DNA of 64,000 bases from Pontibacter mucosus (lineage in GTDB: Bacteria; Bacteroidota; Bacteroidia; Cytophagales; Hymenobacteraceae), in contig NZ_QBKI01000007.1 in the NCBI RefSeq assembly GCF_003054055.1, positions 62,001 through 126,000 on the forward strand. The letters run 5' to 3'. Made by a program: the position numbers and the translations under genes. The notes beneath the pieces are model-generated. The model was given only the letters and a program-made list of their open reading frames with translations. It was not told where the DNA came from and searched no databases. Positions 8,674 through 17,365 of this stretch are shown one piece after another (the first letter of the stretch is position 1; every line of letters begins with the position of its first letter).

Positions 8674-10219
8674 TTATAACGGAATGTTTCCGTGCTTCTT
8701 GCGTGGCAGCGTTACGGCCTTGTTTTCCAGCATCTTGAACGCCTTAATCAGTTTGGCGCGTGTCTCGTGCGGCATGATTACCTCGTCGATAAAGCCACGG
8801 TGCGCAGCGCGGTACGGCGTCGCAAATTTCTCTTTGTACTCCTGCACCTTCTCGGCCAGCTTCGCCTCCGGATCCTCGGCAGCGGCAATCTCCCGCTTAA
8901 AGATAATCTCAGCAGCCCCCTGCGCGCCCATCACGGCAATCTCGGCCGTTGGCCAGGCGTAGTTCATGCTTGGAGTTCATCACGTCGTAGGCGCCGCCGT
9001 AGGCTTTGCGGGTGATGACGGTGATGCGTGGCACGGTGGCCTCGCAGAAAGCGTAGAGCAGCTTGGCCCCGTTGGTGATGATGCCGCGCCATTCCTGGTC
9101 GGTGCCCGGCAAAAAGCCCGGCACGTCCTCGAGCACCAGCAGCGGCACGTTAAAGCTGTCGCAAAAACGCACAAAGCGGGCAGCTTTGGTGCTGGCGTTG
9201 ATGTCGAGTACGCCGGCCAGTACGGCAGGCTGGTTGCCCACAATGCCGATACTTCTGCCCCCCAGGCGGGCAAAGCCCACCACAATATTCTCCCCAAAGT
9301 TCTTGTGTACTTCAAAGAAGGAGTCCGCGTCGATGATGCCCTCGATTACCTCGCGGATGTCGTAGGGTTGGTTCGGGTTTTCCGGAATGATGGTGTCGAG
9401 TACTTCGCGGGTTTCATCCCCCTGCGGCTCATAAGGCAGCGACGGCGGCAGTTCCTCGCAGTTTTGCGGGATGTAGCTCAGCAGTTTTTTGAGGTGGTTG
9501 ATGCATTCTACCTCGTTAGCGCAGGAGAAGTGGGTCACGCCGCTCTTGGTGCTGTGGGTGCTAGCGCCGCCCAGTTCCTCGGAGGTTACTTCCTCGTGCG
9601 TTACCGTTTTTACCACGTTAGGGCCGGTCACGAACATATAAGAGGTGTCTTCCACCATCATGATAAAGTCGGTGATGGCCGGCGAGTATACCGCGCCGCC
9701 CGCGCAGGGGCCCATAATGGCCGAAATCTGCGGAATAACGCCCGAAGCTAGGGTATTGCGGTAGAAAATGTCAGCATAACCGCCCAGCGACACCACACCT
9801 TCCTGGATGCGGGCACCACCGGAGTCGTTGAGGCCGATGACAGGAGCCCCGTTTTTCATGGCCAGCTCCATGATCTTGACGATCTTTTCGGCGTGGGTTT
9901 CAGAAAGCGAGCCACCCAGTACGGTAAAGTCCTGGGAGAAAACATACACCAGGCGGCCGTTGATGGTGCCGTAACCGGTTACCACGCCATCGCCCAGAAA
10001 GTACTGCTTGTCCAGCCCGAAATCCTTGGAGCGGTGCATCACAAACTTGCCGATTTCCTCAAAAGAGCCTTCGTCGAGCAGCAGGTGGATGCGCTCGCGG
10101 GCAGTTAGCTTGCCTTTCTTGTGCTGCGCCTCAATTCTTTCCTTACCGCCTCCAAGAAGGGCCTCGGCGTTTTTACGTTCAAGGGTTTCTATCTGGGCTT
10201 GTCTGATTTCTCCTGCCAT
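8674..10219 (-). pseudogene. Acyl-CoA (propionyl-CoA) carboxylase beta subunit, frameshifted
   Basis: The first 420 or so codons from the ATG at 10219 encode a biotin-dependent acyl-CoA carboxylase carboxyltransferase subunit: [43 protein letters not shown], then [11 protein letters not shown] and [15 protein letters not shown]. Immediately after SKH, near 8968, the frame breaks. The rest of the subunit ([23 protein letters not shown] to KKHGNIPL) continues in another frame down to 8674. Relatives usually have four residues between SKH and the xNYAWP block, so a net loss of about 14 bases is inferred. Upstream frame and downstream ATG overlap by two bases, so reinitiation is conceivable. Otherwise the gene is inactive, or the assembly is wrong here. 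Confidence 0.85.
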
Positions 10220-10509
10220 ATAAGGGTATAAAATATATACAGTTCTTAATGTTTATTTCCCAAATTTATAAACTCTGTCGCTAATAACGGTACAATTACA
10301 GCATTTTTTGGATATAAGGCAGAGCATGCGGATCTATCCTCCGGAAAGTATAAATAACAGACTCCAGGCGCAGTTCAGGCACAATTGAGGCCGGGTAGAA
10401 CTGAATTTATGGTGCACGCATTCTTAATTAACTGCAGATGTGCTATTTTTGAGGCCTTGAACCCTGGTAGCGGAACCATAAACCCTGTTCTGCGCCTTTT
10501 ACTTACACT

Positions 10510-11586
10510 ATGGCCAACGAAGTGAACAACCCTATAGCAAAAAGAAAACGCAAGCAGAAAAGCATGCTGGTACCTGGCTTGATTGCGCTGGGTATGTTCC
10601 TGTTTGTGAGCTTCTCTTATTACGCCTACCAGATTGTGTACACCATGAACGTAGACACCAAGGGGCGCGAGGCGTATGTGCTCATTCCAACGGGAGCCAC
10701 CTATGAGCAGGCCATGGACTCCGTGGAGGCAAGCGGCGTAATCATCGACCGGCTCTCGCTGCGTTTTATGTCCAAGCTGATGGACTACGATAAACTGGTG
10801 AAGCCGGGGCGCTACAAGCTGGAGCACGGCTGGAACAACCGCCAGCTGATAGGGGTGCTGCGCCTGGGCCAGCAAACCCCGCTTAACCTGACCTTCAGCA
10901 ACGTGCGCCTGCGCAGCCAGCTGGCCGCCAAACTGGCCTCTGAGGTAGAAGCCAGCGAGCAGGAGCTCGACAGTTTGCTGAGCGATGCGGAGTATCTGAA
11001 AACCCTTGGCTTCGATACCACCAACGTCGTGAGCATGTTCATCCCGAACACCTACCAGGTATACTGGACCATTACGGCGCCCGAGCTAATGGACCGGATG
11101 AAGAAAGAGTACGACCGCTTCTGGACTGACGAGCGCAAAGCCAAGGCCGAGCAACTGGGGCTGACACCGCATCAGGTAAGTACGCTGGCCTCCATTGTGC
11201 AGGCCGAGACGCTCAAGAACGATGAGAAGCCCCGGGTGGCGGGCGTATACCTTAACCGGCTGGAGCGCGGCATGCTGCTGCAGGCCGACCCAACCGTGGT
11301 GTTTGCCGTGGGCGATTTCACCATCCGGCGCGTGCTTAACAAGCACCTGGCTCACGATTCTCCCTACAATACCTACATGTACAAGGGCTTGCCCCCTGGA
11401 CCCATCAACGTGCCGGCCATCTCCAGTATAGATGCGGTGCTGAATCCGGAGAAACACAGCTATTTATACTTCTGCGCCAAAGAGGACTTCTCCGGCTACC
11501 ATGCCTTTGCCACTACCATGGCTGAGCACCAGGCCAACGCGCGCCGCTTCCACCGTGCCCTGAACGAGCGGAATATCATGCGGTAG
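10510..11586 (+). CDS. mltG: Endolytic murein transglycosylase MltG (YceG-like)
   Basis: A 358-aa inner-membrane protein that cleaves nascent glycan strands and so sets peptidoglycan chain ends. A basic N-terminus (KRKRKQK) leads into one transmembrane helix at about 19-45, followed by a LysM-like region and the YceG catalytic domain. The catalytic Glu is Glu233 in SIVQAETLK. It is followed by RVAGVYLNRL, LQADPTVVFA, SPYNTYMYKGLPPGPI and the C-terminal YLYFCAK. The length matches the family. It stands alone on the plus strand behind a 290-bp spacer shared with the divergent carboxylase gene. Confidence 0.93.
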   Translation: MANEVNNPIAKRKRKQKSMLVPGLIALGMFLFVSFSYYAYQIVYTMNVDTKGREAYVLIPTGATYEQAMDSVEASGVIIDRLSLRFMSKLMDYDKLVKPGRYKLEHGWNNRQLIGVLRLGQQTPLNLTFSNVRLRSQLAAKLASEVEASEQELDSLLSDAEYLKTLGFDTTNVVSMFIPNTYQVYWTITAPELMDRMKKEYDRFWTDERKAKAEQLGLTPHQVSTLASIVQAETLKNDEKPRVAGVYLNRLERGMLLQADPTVVFAVGDFTIRRVLNKHLAHDSPYNTYMYKGLPPGPINVPAISSIDAVLNPEKHSYLYFCAKEDFSGYHAFATTMAEHQANARRFHRALNERNIMR

Positions 11587-11755
11587 CGACGTTGTTGGTT
11601 GTTAGTTATCCGTTATTAGAATGAGCGGTGCTAATGTATACTATGAGAGTATAACTTTGCTTTGGCGTCAGACCGACAGTTCGTAGCGGAACCCGTTATA
11701 CTTATCCATCCGTAACTGTCAACCAATAACGAACAACGAATAACGAACAACCAAC
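11587..11755. repeat. Inverted GTT/AAC-rich repeat ahead of the thioesterase start
   Basis: The left arm (about 11594-11618) reads in variants of GTTGGTTGTTAGTTAT. The right arm (about 11731-11755) is its approximate reverse complement, roughly 21 of 25 positions by eye, and ends directly at the ATG at 11756. The loop of about 110 bases contains a TATACTT word near 11698. In mRNA the start codon would sit at the base of a long stem. Confidence 0.5.
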
Positions 11756-12166
11756 ATGTTTGAATCCGAAGTACAATTGCGCGTGCGTTACGCCGAGACT
11801 GACCAGATGGGGTACGTGTACCATGGCAACTATGCCGCTTACTTTGAGGTAACGCGCACCGAGGTTTTTCGCAAGTTGGGCATTGAGTACAAGGAGATGG
11901 AGGAGTCGGGCACGATGATGCCGGTGCTGGAGTTGAAGACTAAGTTTATCCGCCCGGCCAAGTATGACGACCTGCTCACGATCAGGCTCTTTGTTAAAAG
12001 CAAACCGCACGGCACACGTATAAAGTTTGAGTACGAGGTGCTGAACGAGGAGGGCACGCTGCTAACCATCGGGGAGACGCTGATGGTGTTTGTAGACATG
12101 AAAACCGGTCGCCCCACCGAGATACCCGCCCTCATACACCTGAAGTTAGACGCATATTTTAGTTAA
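11756..12166 (+). CDS. Acyl-CoA thioesterase, YbgC / 4-hydroxybenzoyl-CoA type
   Basis: A 136-aa single hot-dog-fold enzyme expected to hydrolyse short or aromatic acyl-CoA thioesters in the cytosol. The N-terminal signature VRYAETDQMGYVYHGNY places the catalytic Asp at DQMG, followed by YFEVTRTEVFRKLG. The length is standard for YbgC-like proteins. Its stop codon shares one base with the start of the YihY gene (TAATG), so the two are translationally coupled. YbgC proteins elsewhere associate with membrane or Tol-Pal functions, but nothing here shows that link. Confidence 0.88.
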   Translation: MFESEVQLRVRYAETDQMGYVYHGNYAAYFEVTRTEVFRKLGIEYKEMEESGTMMPVLELKTKFIRPAKYDDLLTIRLFVKSKPHGTRIKFEYEVLNEEGTLLTIGETLMVFVDMKTGRPTEIPALIHLKLDAYFS

Positions 12167-13140
12167 TGAGGCTGAACCCGCAATACCTGAAGCGCCGCCG
12201 GGCCTACCGCAAGTTCATCGTTTTCCTGAAGCGGTGGCGTTTCAGCAATGGCAGGTACTCGGTGTATGATGTGGCCGATGTGCTGATAGGGGAACTGCGC
12301 CTGGACTCCGTCACCAAGCGGGCCTCTTACATGGCCTTCAACTTTACGCTGGCCACCTTCCCAACCATCATCTTCCTCTTCACGCTTATACCCTACATCC
12401 CCAACATTCTGCCAATGGACCTGGGGCAGAGCATCCTCGATTTTCTGGGCGATGTGCTGCCGGAGGAGATGTACACGGCCGCCTACGGAACGATAGAGGA
12501 CATTGTTAACAAGCCGCGCGGGGGCCTGCTTTCTTTCGGTTTCCTGTTCGCGCTCGTGCTCTCGACCAATGGCATTATGTCCCTGATGGATGCCTTCGAC
12601 AAAAAGTACCATACGTTTTATAAACGCGGTTACCTGCGCAAACGCCTGATAGCCACCGTGCTGACCGTGGTGTTAAGTATGATTTTGCTAATTGCGGTGG
12701 CAGCCACTTTCTTTGGGCAGTGGATTCTGGATGTGCTGGTGTTCTACGAGGTTGTGACGGAAACCTATACGTATACGTTGCTGGTGATTCTGAAGTACGT
12801 GGCGATCATCCTGCTCTTCCTGCTGGCCACCTCGCTCATCTACTATTTCGTACCCGCTATCGAGGACAAGTGGCCGTTCTTCTCGGCAGGGGCCGTGGTG
12901 GCTACGGCACTTATTTTCCTGGTGTCGATGGGCTTCTCGCTCTACATCAGCGCCTTCGACACCTATAACAAGTTCTATGGCTCCATGGGCGCCTTGATTG
13001 GTCTGATGATCTGGCTCGACTTCGTTTCGATGATCCTTATACTTGGGTTCGAGATCAACGTGAGCATTGACACAGTGACCAAGCGCCTGGTGCGCACCCC
13101 CACCTCGCACTCCGGCAAAATGGCGAGGGCAGAAGTATAA
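12166..13140 (+). CDS. YihY/BrkB-family integral membrane protein
   Basis: A 324-aa membrane protein with about six hydrophobic segments: near residues 58-80 (ATFPTIIFLFTLIPYIPNI), 120-140 (LSFGFLFALVLSTNGIM), 165-190, 200-225, 238-262 and 275-300. The family hallmark RASYMAFNFTLATFPTII near the first helix and GALIGLMIWLDFVSMILILG near the last are clear. The molecular function of this family is not established; early reports of RNase BN activity were not upheld. The gene overlaps the thioesterase by one base. It ends just before paired AAGTATAA and TTATACTT words at 13135-13152. Confidence 0.88.
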   Translation: MRLNPQYLKRRRAYRKFIVFLKRWRFSNGRYSVYDVADVLIGELRLDSVTKRASYMAFNFTLATFPTIIFLFTLIPYIPNILPMDLGQSILDFLGDVLPEEMYTAAYGTIEDIVNKPRGGLLSFGFLFALVLSTNGIMSLMDAFDKKYHTFYKRGYLRKRLIATVLTVVLSMILLIAVAATFFGQWILDVLVFYEVVTETYTYTLLVILKYVAIILLFLLATSLIYYFVPAIEDKWPFFSAGAVVATALIFLVSMGFSLYISAFDTYNKFYGSMGALIGLMIWLDFVSMILILGFEINVSIDTVTKRLVRTPTSHSGKMARAEV

Positions 13141-13245
13141 ACTTATACTTTTAGCAAACCGGGGGAGCGCCGGGAGAATTTCAATTTGACAATCAACGAT
13201 TTGGAGTTTCCTTCCATAAAACAGAAGAATTTTTTTGTCGTATAG

Positions 13246-13277
13246 TTTTGAAAGTTCGATGCCGTGTTCTACTTTTG
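13246..13277 (+). promoter_or_regulatory. Bacteroidota-type promoter for tRNA-Ser
   Basis: A TTTTG (-33 element, ending at 13250) is followed 19 bases later by TACTTTTG at 13270-13277, which matches the Bacteroidota -7 consensus TAnnTTTG. The predicted start lies just ahead of the tRNA at 13293. Confidence 0.65.
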
Positions 13278-13292
13278 TACACGAATTGAGAC

Positions 13293-13377
13293 AGAGAGTT
13301 GGCGGAGTGGTCGAACGCGGCGGTCTTGAAAACCGTTGACTGTAACAGGTCCGGGGGTTCGAATCCCTCACTCTCTG
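13293..13377 (+). tRNA. tRNA-Ser (anticodon UGA)
   Basis: An 85-nt cloverleaf with a long variable arm. The acceptor stem AGAGAGT (13293-13299) pairs with ACTCTCT (13370-13376), with discriminator G at 13377. The anticodon loop CTTGAAA (13325-13331) reads UGA at 13327-13329, and the T-arm GGGGGTTCGAATCCCTC is intact. CCA is not encoded, as is frequent in Bacteroidota. A promoter lies upstream and a rho-independent terminator downstream. A recombinase fragment 240 bp further on suggests that this tRNA served as an integration site. Confidence 0.95.
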
Positions 13378-13401
13378 CTGGTAGGAATACCAAAATCAAC
13401 T

Positions 13402-13436
13402 AAAAGCCTGCAAACGAAGCGTTTGCAGGCTTTTTT
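13402..13436 (+). terminator. Rho-independent terminator after tRNA-Ser
   Basis: A 10-bp GC-rich stem GCCTGCAAAC/GTTTGCAGGC (13406-13415 with 13421-13430), with flanking A and T runs, ends in TTTTTTG. It lies 25 bp past the tRNA. Confidence 0.88.
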
Positions 13437-13616
13437 GTTTCTGCCGGACCCCTAAACTTGGCACCTTTTCAGGTATTTTAGGTGCGTTATCCGGTGAGTT
13501 CCTCAAACGTCTCCAATGACTCACCGAACAGGGGTTTAACTCATTGACACACAAGGTGTACAGAAGCTGTATATCTTGACTAAGGCTACTTTTGTTTAAC
13601 CTTTCAAGTCACTGTT

Positions 13617-13793
13617 ATGAGCATCAATTTCAGCCTCCTCTTCTACTTCAAGAAACCAGAGCACCACCAGACAGGCCCCGTGCCGATCTACCTGCGAGTC
13701 ACCGTGGCCGGCAGGTGGGCAGAGCTGGCAACAAGTAGGGCTATTGAACCTGAAAGATGGGTTTCTATGCTGGTGCAAAATCCACTATGTTAA
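13617..13793 (+). pseudogene. N-terminal remnant of a tyrosine recombinase (integrase)
   Basis: Only 58 codons remain, starting MSINFSLLFYFKKPE and continuing GPVPIYLRVTVAGRWAELAT to EPERW. This is the arm-type DNA-binding N-terminus typical of Bacteroidota tyrosine recombinases carried by integrative elements. After EPERW the frame runs into unrelated residues and stops at 13791. The core-binding and catalytic R-H-R-Y domains are missing. It lies about 240 bp beyond the 3' end of tRNA-Ser, a usual attachment position. The likely history is an integrated element whose recombinase was truncated by deletion. No second tRNA 3'-end copy (att) was found by eye in the window. Confidence 0.75.
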
Positions 13794-13817
13794 TCTTATC
13801 TACAGAACTGCCTTTAT

Positions 13818-13850
13818 AAATCAAGCTGCCTCTAGCAGGCAGCTTGATTT
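13818..13850 (+). terminator. Hairpin terminator after the integrase stub
   Basis: A perfect 13-bp stem (13818-13830 with 13838-13850, sequence AAATCAAGCTGCC and its complement) has a 7-base loop and ends in TTT. It lies 25 bp past the truncated recombinase frame. It may be the original terminator of the deleted integrase gene or of a lost neighbour. Confidence 0.65.
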
Positions 13851-14038
13851 ATCTATCATGAAGTGAAAGTAGTTTTACAGACGATTAAGCTCTTGCCAGC
13901 GGTAAATTGTTATTTTCCTATTCTTCTACTAGCAAGCATATGGATACTTTCTATTGAAAATTAGAGTATTACAAATGATATTTATAAGTGTAAATATATT
14001 ATATTTAGGCATAGGCCTGCCTAGGTAATAAAGTTCGG

Positions 14039-14952
14039 CAGCCACCTAGGCTGTGTCTGCAAAATGGGGTTTAGTTCAAGTTGCTGTGGTTGTGGTAATT
14101 GGAGGGGAAATAGCAGGTGAGTCACGGCAGGTACGAGTTAAGTCAACGCCAGTGGGAGCTGATACAAGAGGAGCTGCCGCGGCCCGTAATGCGGGAAGAC
14201 AGCAAGGGCAGGCCCAGCCGGCCGGACAGGGAGCTGCTCAACGGCATGTTCTGGATTCTGTGCTCGGGCAGCCCCTGGCGGGACTTGCCCGACAGGTACG
14301 GCCCCTGGCAGACGGTGTATGACAGGTTCCGGAAATGGCAGCAGCAGGGCGTGTTTGAGAAGATACTCCAAAAGCTCAGGCTGCGCCTGCAGCAGGATGA
14401 GTACCTGGCCTTAACACCTGGTTTGTGGACACCACCGTCAACAGGGCGCACAAGGCCGCGGCGGGGGCTAAAAAAAAGAAGGCCAGGCCCTAGGCGGGTC
14501 CCGGGGCGGCTTCTCGACCAAGGTGCACCTTTCGTGCTGCGGCAGGGGCTTTCCCGCTGCAGGTGCGCCTGACCGGCAGGCCGGCGAGGCCCCCCAGCTG
14601 CTCGGGCTCCTGGCGCTGGAGGAGAGAAAGCCTAAGGCAGTGGTGGCGGACAAAGGCTACGACAGCCGGCTTATCCGGAAGGCCCTGCGGGAGCAGCTGA
14701 TACAGGCCCAGATACCCGAGAGGGACCTTGCCGAGGGAAACAGGCGCAGAAGAAAGGGCAGACCACCTAAAGTGAGCAAAGAGCTGTACGGCCAAAGGAA
14801 CATCATCGAAAGACTCTTTGGCAGGCTCAAGGAAATGAGGCGGTTTGCCTGCCGGTTCGCTAAACTCGCTGACAGCTGTTTGGCTCTCGCTCAATTCGCT
14901 TTCATGCGAATCTGCCTCAAACCTTATTTTTCAGACACACCCAGTGCGATGT
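14039..14952 (+). mobile_element. IS5-family (IS427-like) insertion sequence, copy 1, degenerate
   Basis: This block of about 0.9 kb is repeated nearly identically at 20096-21010 in the same orientation. Imperfect terminal inverted repeats of 17 bp are visible: GGCTGTGTCTGCAAAAT at 14049-14065, and at 14926-14942 the complement of GGGTGTGTCTGAAAAAT. Identity with the second copy extends about 10 bp beyond each inverted repeat, so the exact ends are uncertain. No clean target duplication was seen. The internal transposase is frameshifted. Together with copy 2 it encloses four cargo genes. Confidence 0.85.
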
Positions 14953-14963
14953 GTAGAAGCTGA
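14117..14963 (+). pseudogene. IS5-family transposase OrfAB, copy 1, frameshifted
   Basis: The N-terminal part starts at GTG 14117 (SHGRYELSQRQWELIQEELP...GRPSRPDRELLNGMFWILCSGSPWRDLP). The C-terminal part holds VVADKGYDS and YGQRNIIERLFGRLK, the Y(2)R(3)E(6)K signature of DDE transposases. The design is OrfA/OrfB joined by a -1 shift on the A-rich run near 14469-14477 (A AAA AAG slippery context). Compared with copy 2, one base is missing near 14411 (CTGGCCTTAACACC versus CTGGACCTGAACACC). That throws OrfA out of frame before the first catalytic Asp. The OrfB frame runs out through the right inverted repeat. Transposition-incompetent. Confidence 0.85.
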
Positions 14964-15169
14964 GGGTGAATTTTCTATATCCCATACTGTAAGGGGCAGG
15001 GCGTGCTGTAGGAAAAGCTTTATTTTGAATAAGAGCATTGTTAGAGCTAGGGTGAATATCCCTTTAACTGCAGAGATGTCTATATGTCAAGATAAGATAT
15101 AAAATAGTGATGCGCTGCTGCTCAAGAGGCGATAAAGGTAGTGCTGTTTATCTTTAACCTTTTTATCTA

Positions 15170-16093
15170 ATGAGAAGAAGTGAATTTTTAAAATTCAGCC
15201 TGTTAGGTGCAGCAGCTCTTGCAAGCGGGACCTCCGCCTTGGCTGGAAGTCCTCCTGCTGCGCAAAAGGCAGCCAAAGCCTTCAACCTGAACTACGCCCC
15301 TCACTTTGGGATGTTCAAAGAGTCGGCTGGTGACGACATCATAAGACAGCTCCGGTTCATGAAGGACCAAGGCTTCACTGCCCTGGAAGACAATGGCATG
15401 ATGGGCCGCTCGGTAAGCGATCAGGAGAAGATAGGCAATGAGCTCGCCCGCCTGGGCATGACCATGGGCGTGTTTGTGGTGGATAAGGGAGGAAACTCCC
15501 AAAACACCCTGGCGGCGGGAAAGCAGGAGCACATCGATATATTCCTGAACGGGTGCAAGCGGGCTGTGGAGGTGGCCAAGCGCGTGAACGCAAAGTGGGT
15601 GACCGTGGTGCCCGGCGACTTTGAGCGAAGCCTGCCCATTGGCGTGCAGACCAGTCATGTGATCGAGGCCTTGCGAAGAGGGGCGGAAATTCTGGAACCG
15701 CACGGCATCGTGATGGTGCTGGAGCCACTCAGTGATACGCCCAATTTGTTTCTGCGTACCTCCGATCAAACCCATATGATCTGCAAGGCGGTAAATAGTC
15801 CTTCCTGCAAAATTCTGTACGATATCTACCACATGCAGAGAAACGAAGGCCACCTGATTCACAATTTGAACCTGACATGGGATGAGATTGCCTATATACA
15901 GGTAGGGGACAACCCGGGCAGAAAAGAGCCTACCACCGGAGAGATCAATTACAAGAATGTGTTTAAGCACATCTACGAAAAAGGCTTCAAAGGCGTGGTG
16001 GGCATGGAGCACGGCAATGCAAGGAAAGGGAAGGAAGGTGAAGCAGCTCTTATAAAAGCATATAGGGAGGTTGATAACTTTAAGCAGGCCTGA
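15170..16093 (+). CDS. Exported TIM-barrel isomerase, hydroxypyruvate-isomerase-like
   Basis: A 307-aa protein with a Tat-type leader (MRRSEFLKFSLLGAAALASG), so exported folded, probably to the periplasm. The mature part is a xylose-isomerase-like TIM barrel: MKDQGFTALEDNGMMGRS near 65-82, GVFVVDKGG, VTVVPGDFE, the Glu in MVLEPLSD (about 185-192), YDIYHMQRNEGH and VGMEHGNA. The acidic residues at strand ends fit divalent-metal sugar isomerases. It resembles the hydroxypyruvate isomerase group, but the substrate is unknown. It is the first cargo gene between the two IS copies and ends at a bidirectional hairpin facing ApbE. No recurrent AAGTATA words occur in it. Confidence 0.82.
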   Translation: MRRSEFLKFSLLGAAALASGTSALAGSPPAAQKAAKAFNLNYAPHFGMFKESAGDDIIRQLRFMKDQGFTALEDNGMMGRSVSDQEKIGNELARLGMTMGVFVVDKGGNSQNTLAAGKQEHIDIFLNGCKRAVEVAKRVNAKWVTVVPGDFERSLPIGVQTSHVIEALRRGAEILEPHGIVMVLEPLSDTPNLFLRTSDQTHMICKAVNSPSCKILYDIYHMQRNEGHLIHNLNLTWDEIAYIQVGDNPGRKEPTTGEINYKNVFKHIYEKGFKGVVGMEHGNARKGKEGEAALIKAYREVDNFKQA

Positions 16094-16133
16094 CAAGCAG
16101 CCTTCCCCTATAAAAGCTGCTGAAAACTAATAT

Positions 16134-16166
16134 GGTCAGGGTGATTCCGCTTAAACCACCCTGACC
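16134..16166. terminator. Bidirectional hairpin between convergent genes
   Basis: A 10-bp stem (GGTCAGGGTG at 16134-16143 with CACCCTGACC at 16157-16166) lies between the plus-strand TIM-barrel gene and the minus-strand ApbE gene. It could terminate both transcripts. Confidence 0.7.
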
Positions 16167-16195
16167 GTATTCGTTTTCTGTGTATCTGAGGAATG

Positions 16196-17194
16196 TTACT
16201 TCATAAGCTTCGTAAAGCCCGCGGTAGCGGTGTCGGCCACCGAGCCGTCTGTTTTACGGTATATGAAATAAGCCTCCAGCTTTTTGTGGCGGTTTACAAA
16301 GTCGAAGGCTTTCTTCAGGCCCATCCCCATCAGCGCATTGTCATAGGCATCGGCTGTCATGGCATCGCCGGCCAGCACCGTTACGCTGATCAGCTCGTTG
16401 TCTAAAGGATAACCGGTTTTGGGGTCTATCAGATGGGTGATTTTTCTAGAGCCGCTCTGGTAAAACTTTCTGTAATTGCCGGAGGAGGTGATAGCCCCTG
16501 TCTCCATTCTAACTATTTTCTGGATAGGATAGGGATCGTTAGGATTGTTAGCAGCCGGCCCCTCAATTCCGATGGACATCGGCTTTCCGTCAGGCTTACG
16601 ACCCTTCACCCGTATCTCACCGCCCAGCTCTACCAGGTAATTTCTGATGCCTTTCTTCTCCAGGAAGTTTGCCAGCACATCTACGGTATAGCCCTGAGCA
16701 ATGCCATCTACGTCTATGAGCACACAGGGAACGGCTTTCTGTAGATGGCCTTTTTGCAAGCGTATCTTATGGGCCCCGACACACTGCAGCAAAGCTTGTA
16801 TAGCGGCTGAATCGGGTAGCCCGGAGGCAGGCGCTGCCCCAAAGCCCCAAGCCTGCACCAATGGCTGCACAGTGATATCAAAGGCGCCACCAGTCTTTTT
16901 AGAGACCTGCTGCGCCTTTTTAACCACCTTCTGGAGATGCCTGTCTGTCTGTAGCCCGGACGCAGAGCGGTTAAACTGGCTTATCAGCGAGTATGGCTTA
17001 TAGATGGAAAGCGAACTGTCGATTTGCGCCAGTAGATAGGTTACCTGCTCCTTTGATATGCTGCTGTCTTTGGCGTAGTAGGTTATCTGGTATGTGGTTC
17101 CCTGGGCGAAGCCCCTGATGTGAAACGGTTTTAGCTCAGGTTGTTTGGTTAACGCAAGAAGTGGGATAAACAGGCACAGCAACAGAAATCGCAT
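16196..17194 (-). CDS. FAD:protein FMN transferase, ApbE family
   Basis: A 332-aa enzyme that attaches FMN to threonine residues of periplasmic or membrane redox proteins. A hydrophobic N-terminus (MRFLLLCLFIPLLALT) indicates export. Conserved ApbE features are present: FAQGTTYQITYYA near 30, DVDGIAQGYTVDVLANFLEKKG in mid-protein, ITSSGNY near 237-243, KITHLIDPKTGYPL near 252-265 and the C-terminal metal-binding AMTADAYDNALMGMG. The length is normal. It lies inside the IS-bounded block. No obvious flavinylation target (RnfG/NqrC-like or FMN-bind domain) is adjacent, so its partner is unknown. Confidence 0.88.
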   Translation of the reverse strand: MRFLLLCLFIPLLALTKQPELKPFHIRGFAQGTTYQITYYAKDSSISKEQVTYLLAQIDSSLSIYKPYSLISQFNRSASGLQTDRHLQKVVKKAQQVSKKTGGAFDITVQPLVQAWGFGAAPASGLPDSAAIQALLQCVGAHKIRLQKGHLQKAVPCVLIDVDGIAQGYTVDVLANFLEKKGIRNYLVELGGEIRVKGRKPDGKPMSIGIEGPAANNPNDPYPIQKIVRMETGAITSSGNYRKFYQSGSRKITHLIDPKTGYPLDNELISVTVLAGDAMTADAYDNALMGMGLKKAFDFVNRHKKLEAYFIYRKTDGSVADTATAGFTKLMK

Positions 17195-17365
17195 AGATAT
17201 AACAATGGTACTGGAACACTAGCAGCAGGAAGGCCATAAATGCCTGTAACACTTCTCCTGCATGGGAAAATTGAAAGAGATTGCCCCATCACCAGTTCTA
17301 TATGCTTGCCACGGCAGCCTTGGTATATGTAACAATCTCTTTATTGCCAACAAATTAGCAGTTTG

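Noticed and set aside
8909-8990. Programmed ribosomal frameshifting in the carboxylase beta subunit
   Set aside because: No slippery heptamer is present at the break, and residues expected in the family between SKH and NYAWP are missing. Deletion or assembly error is more likely than recoding.
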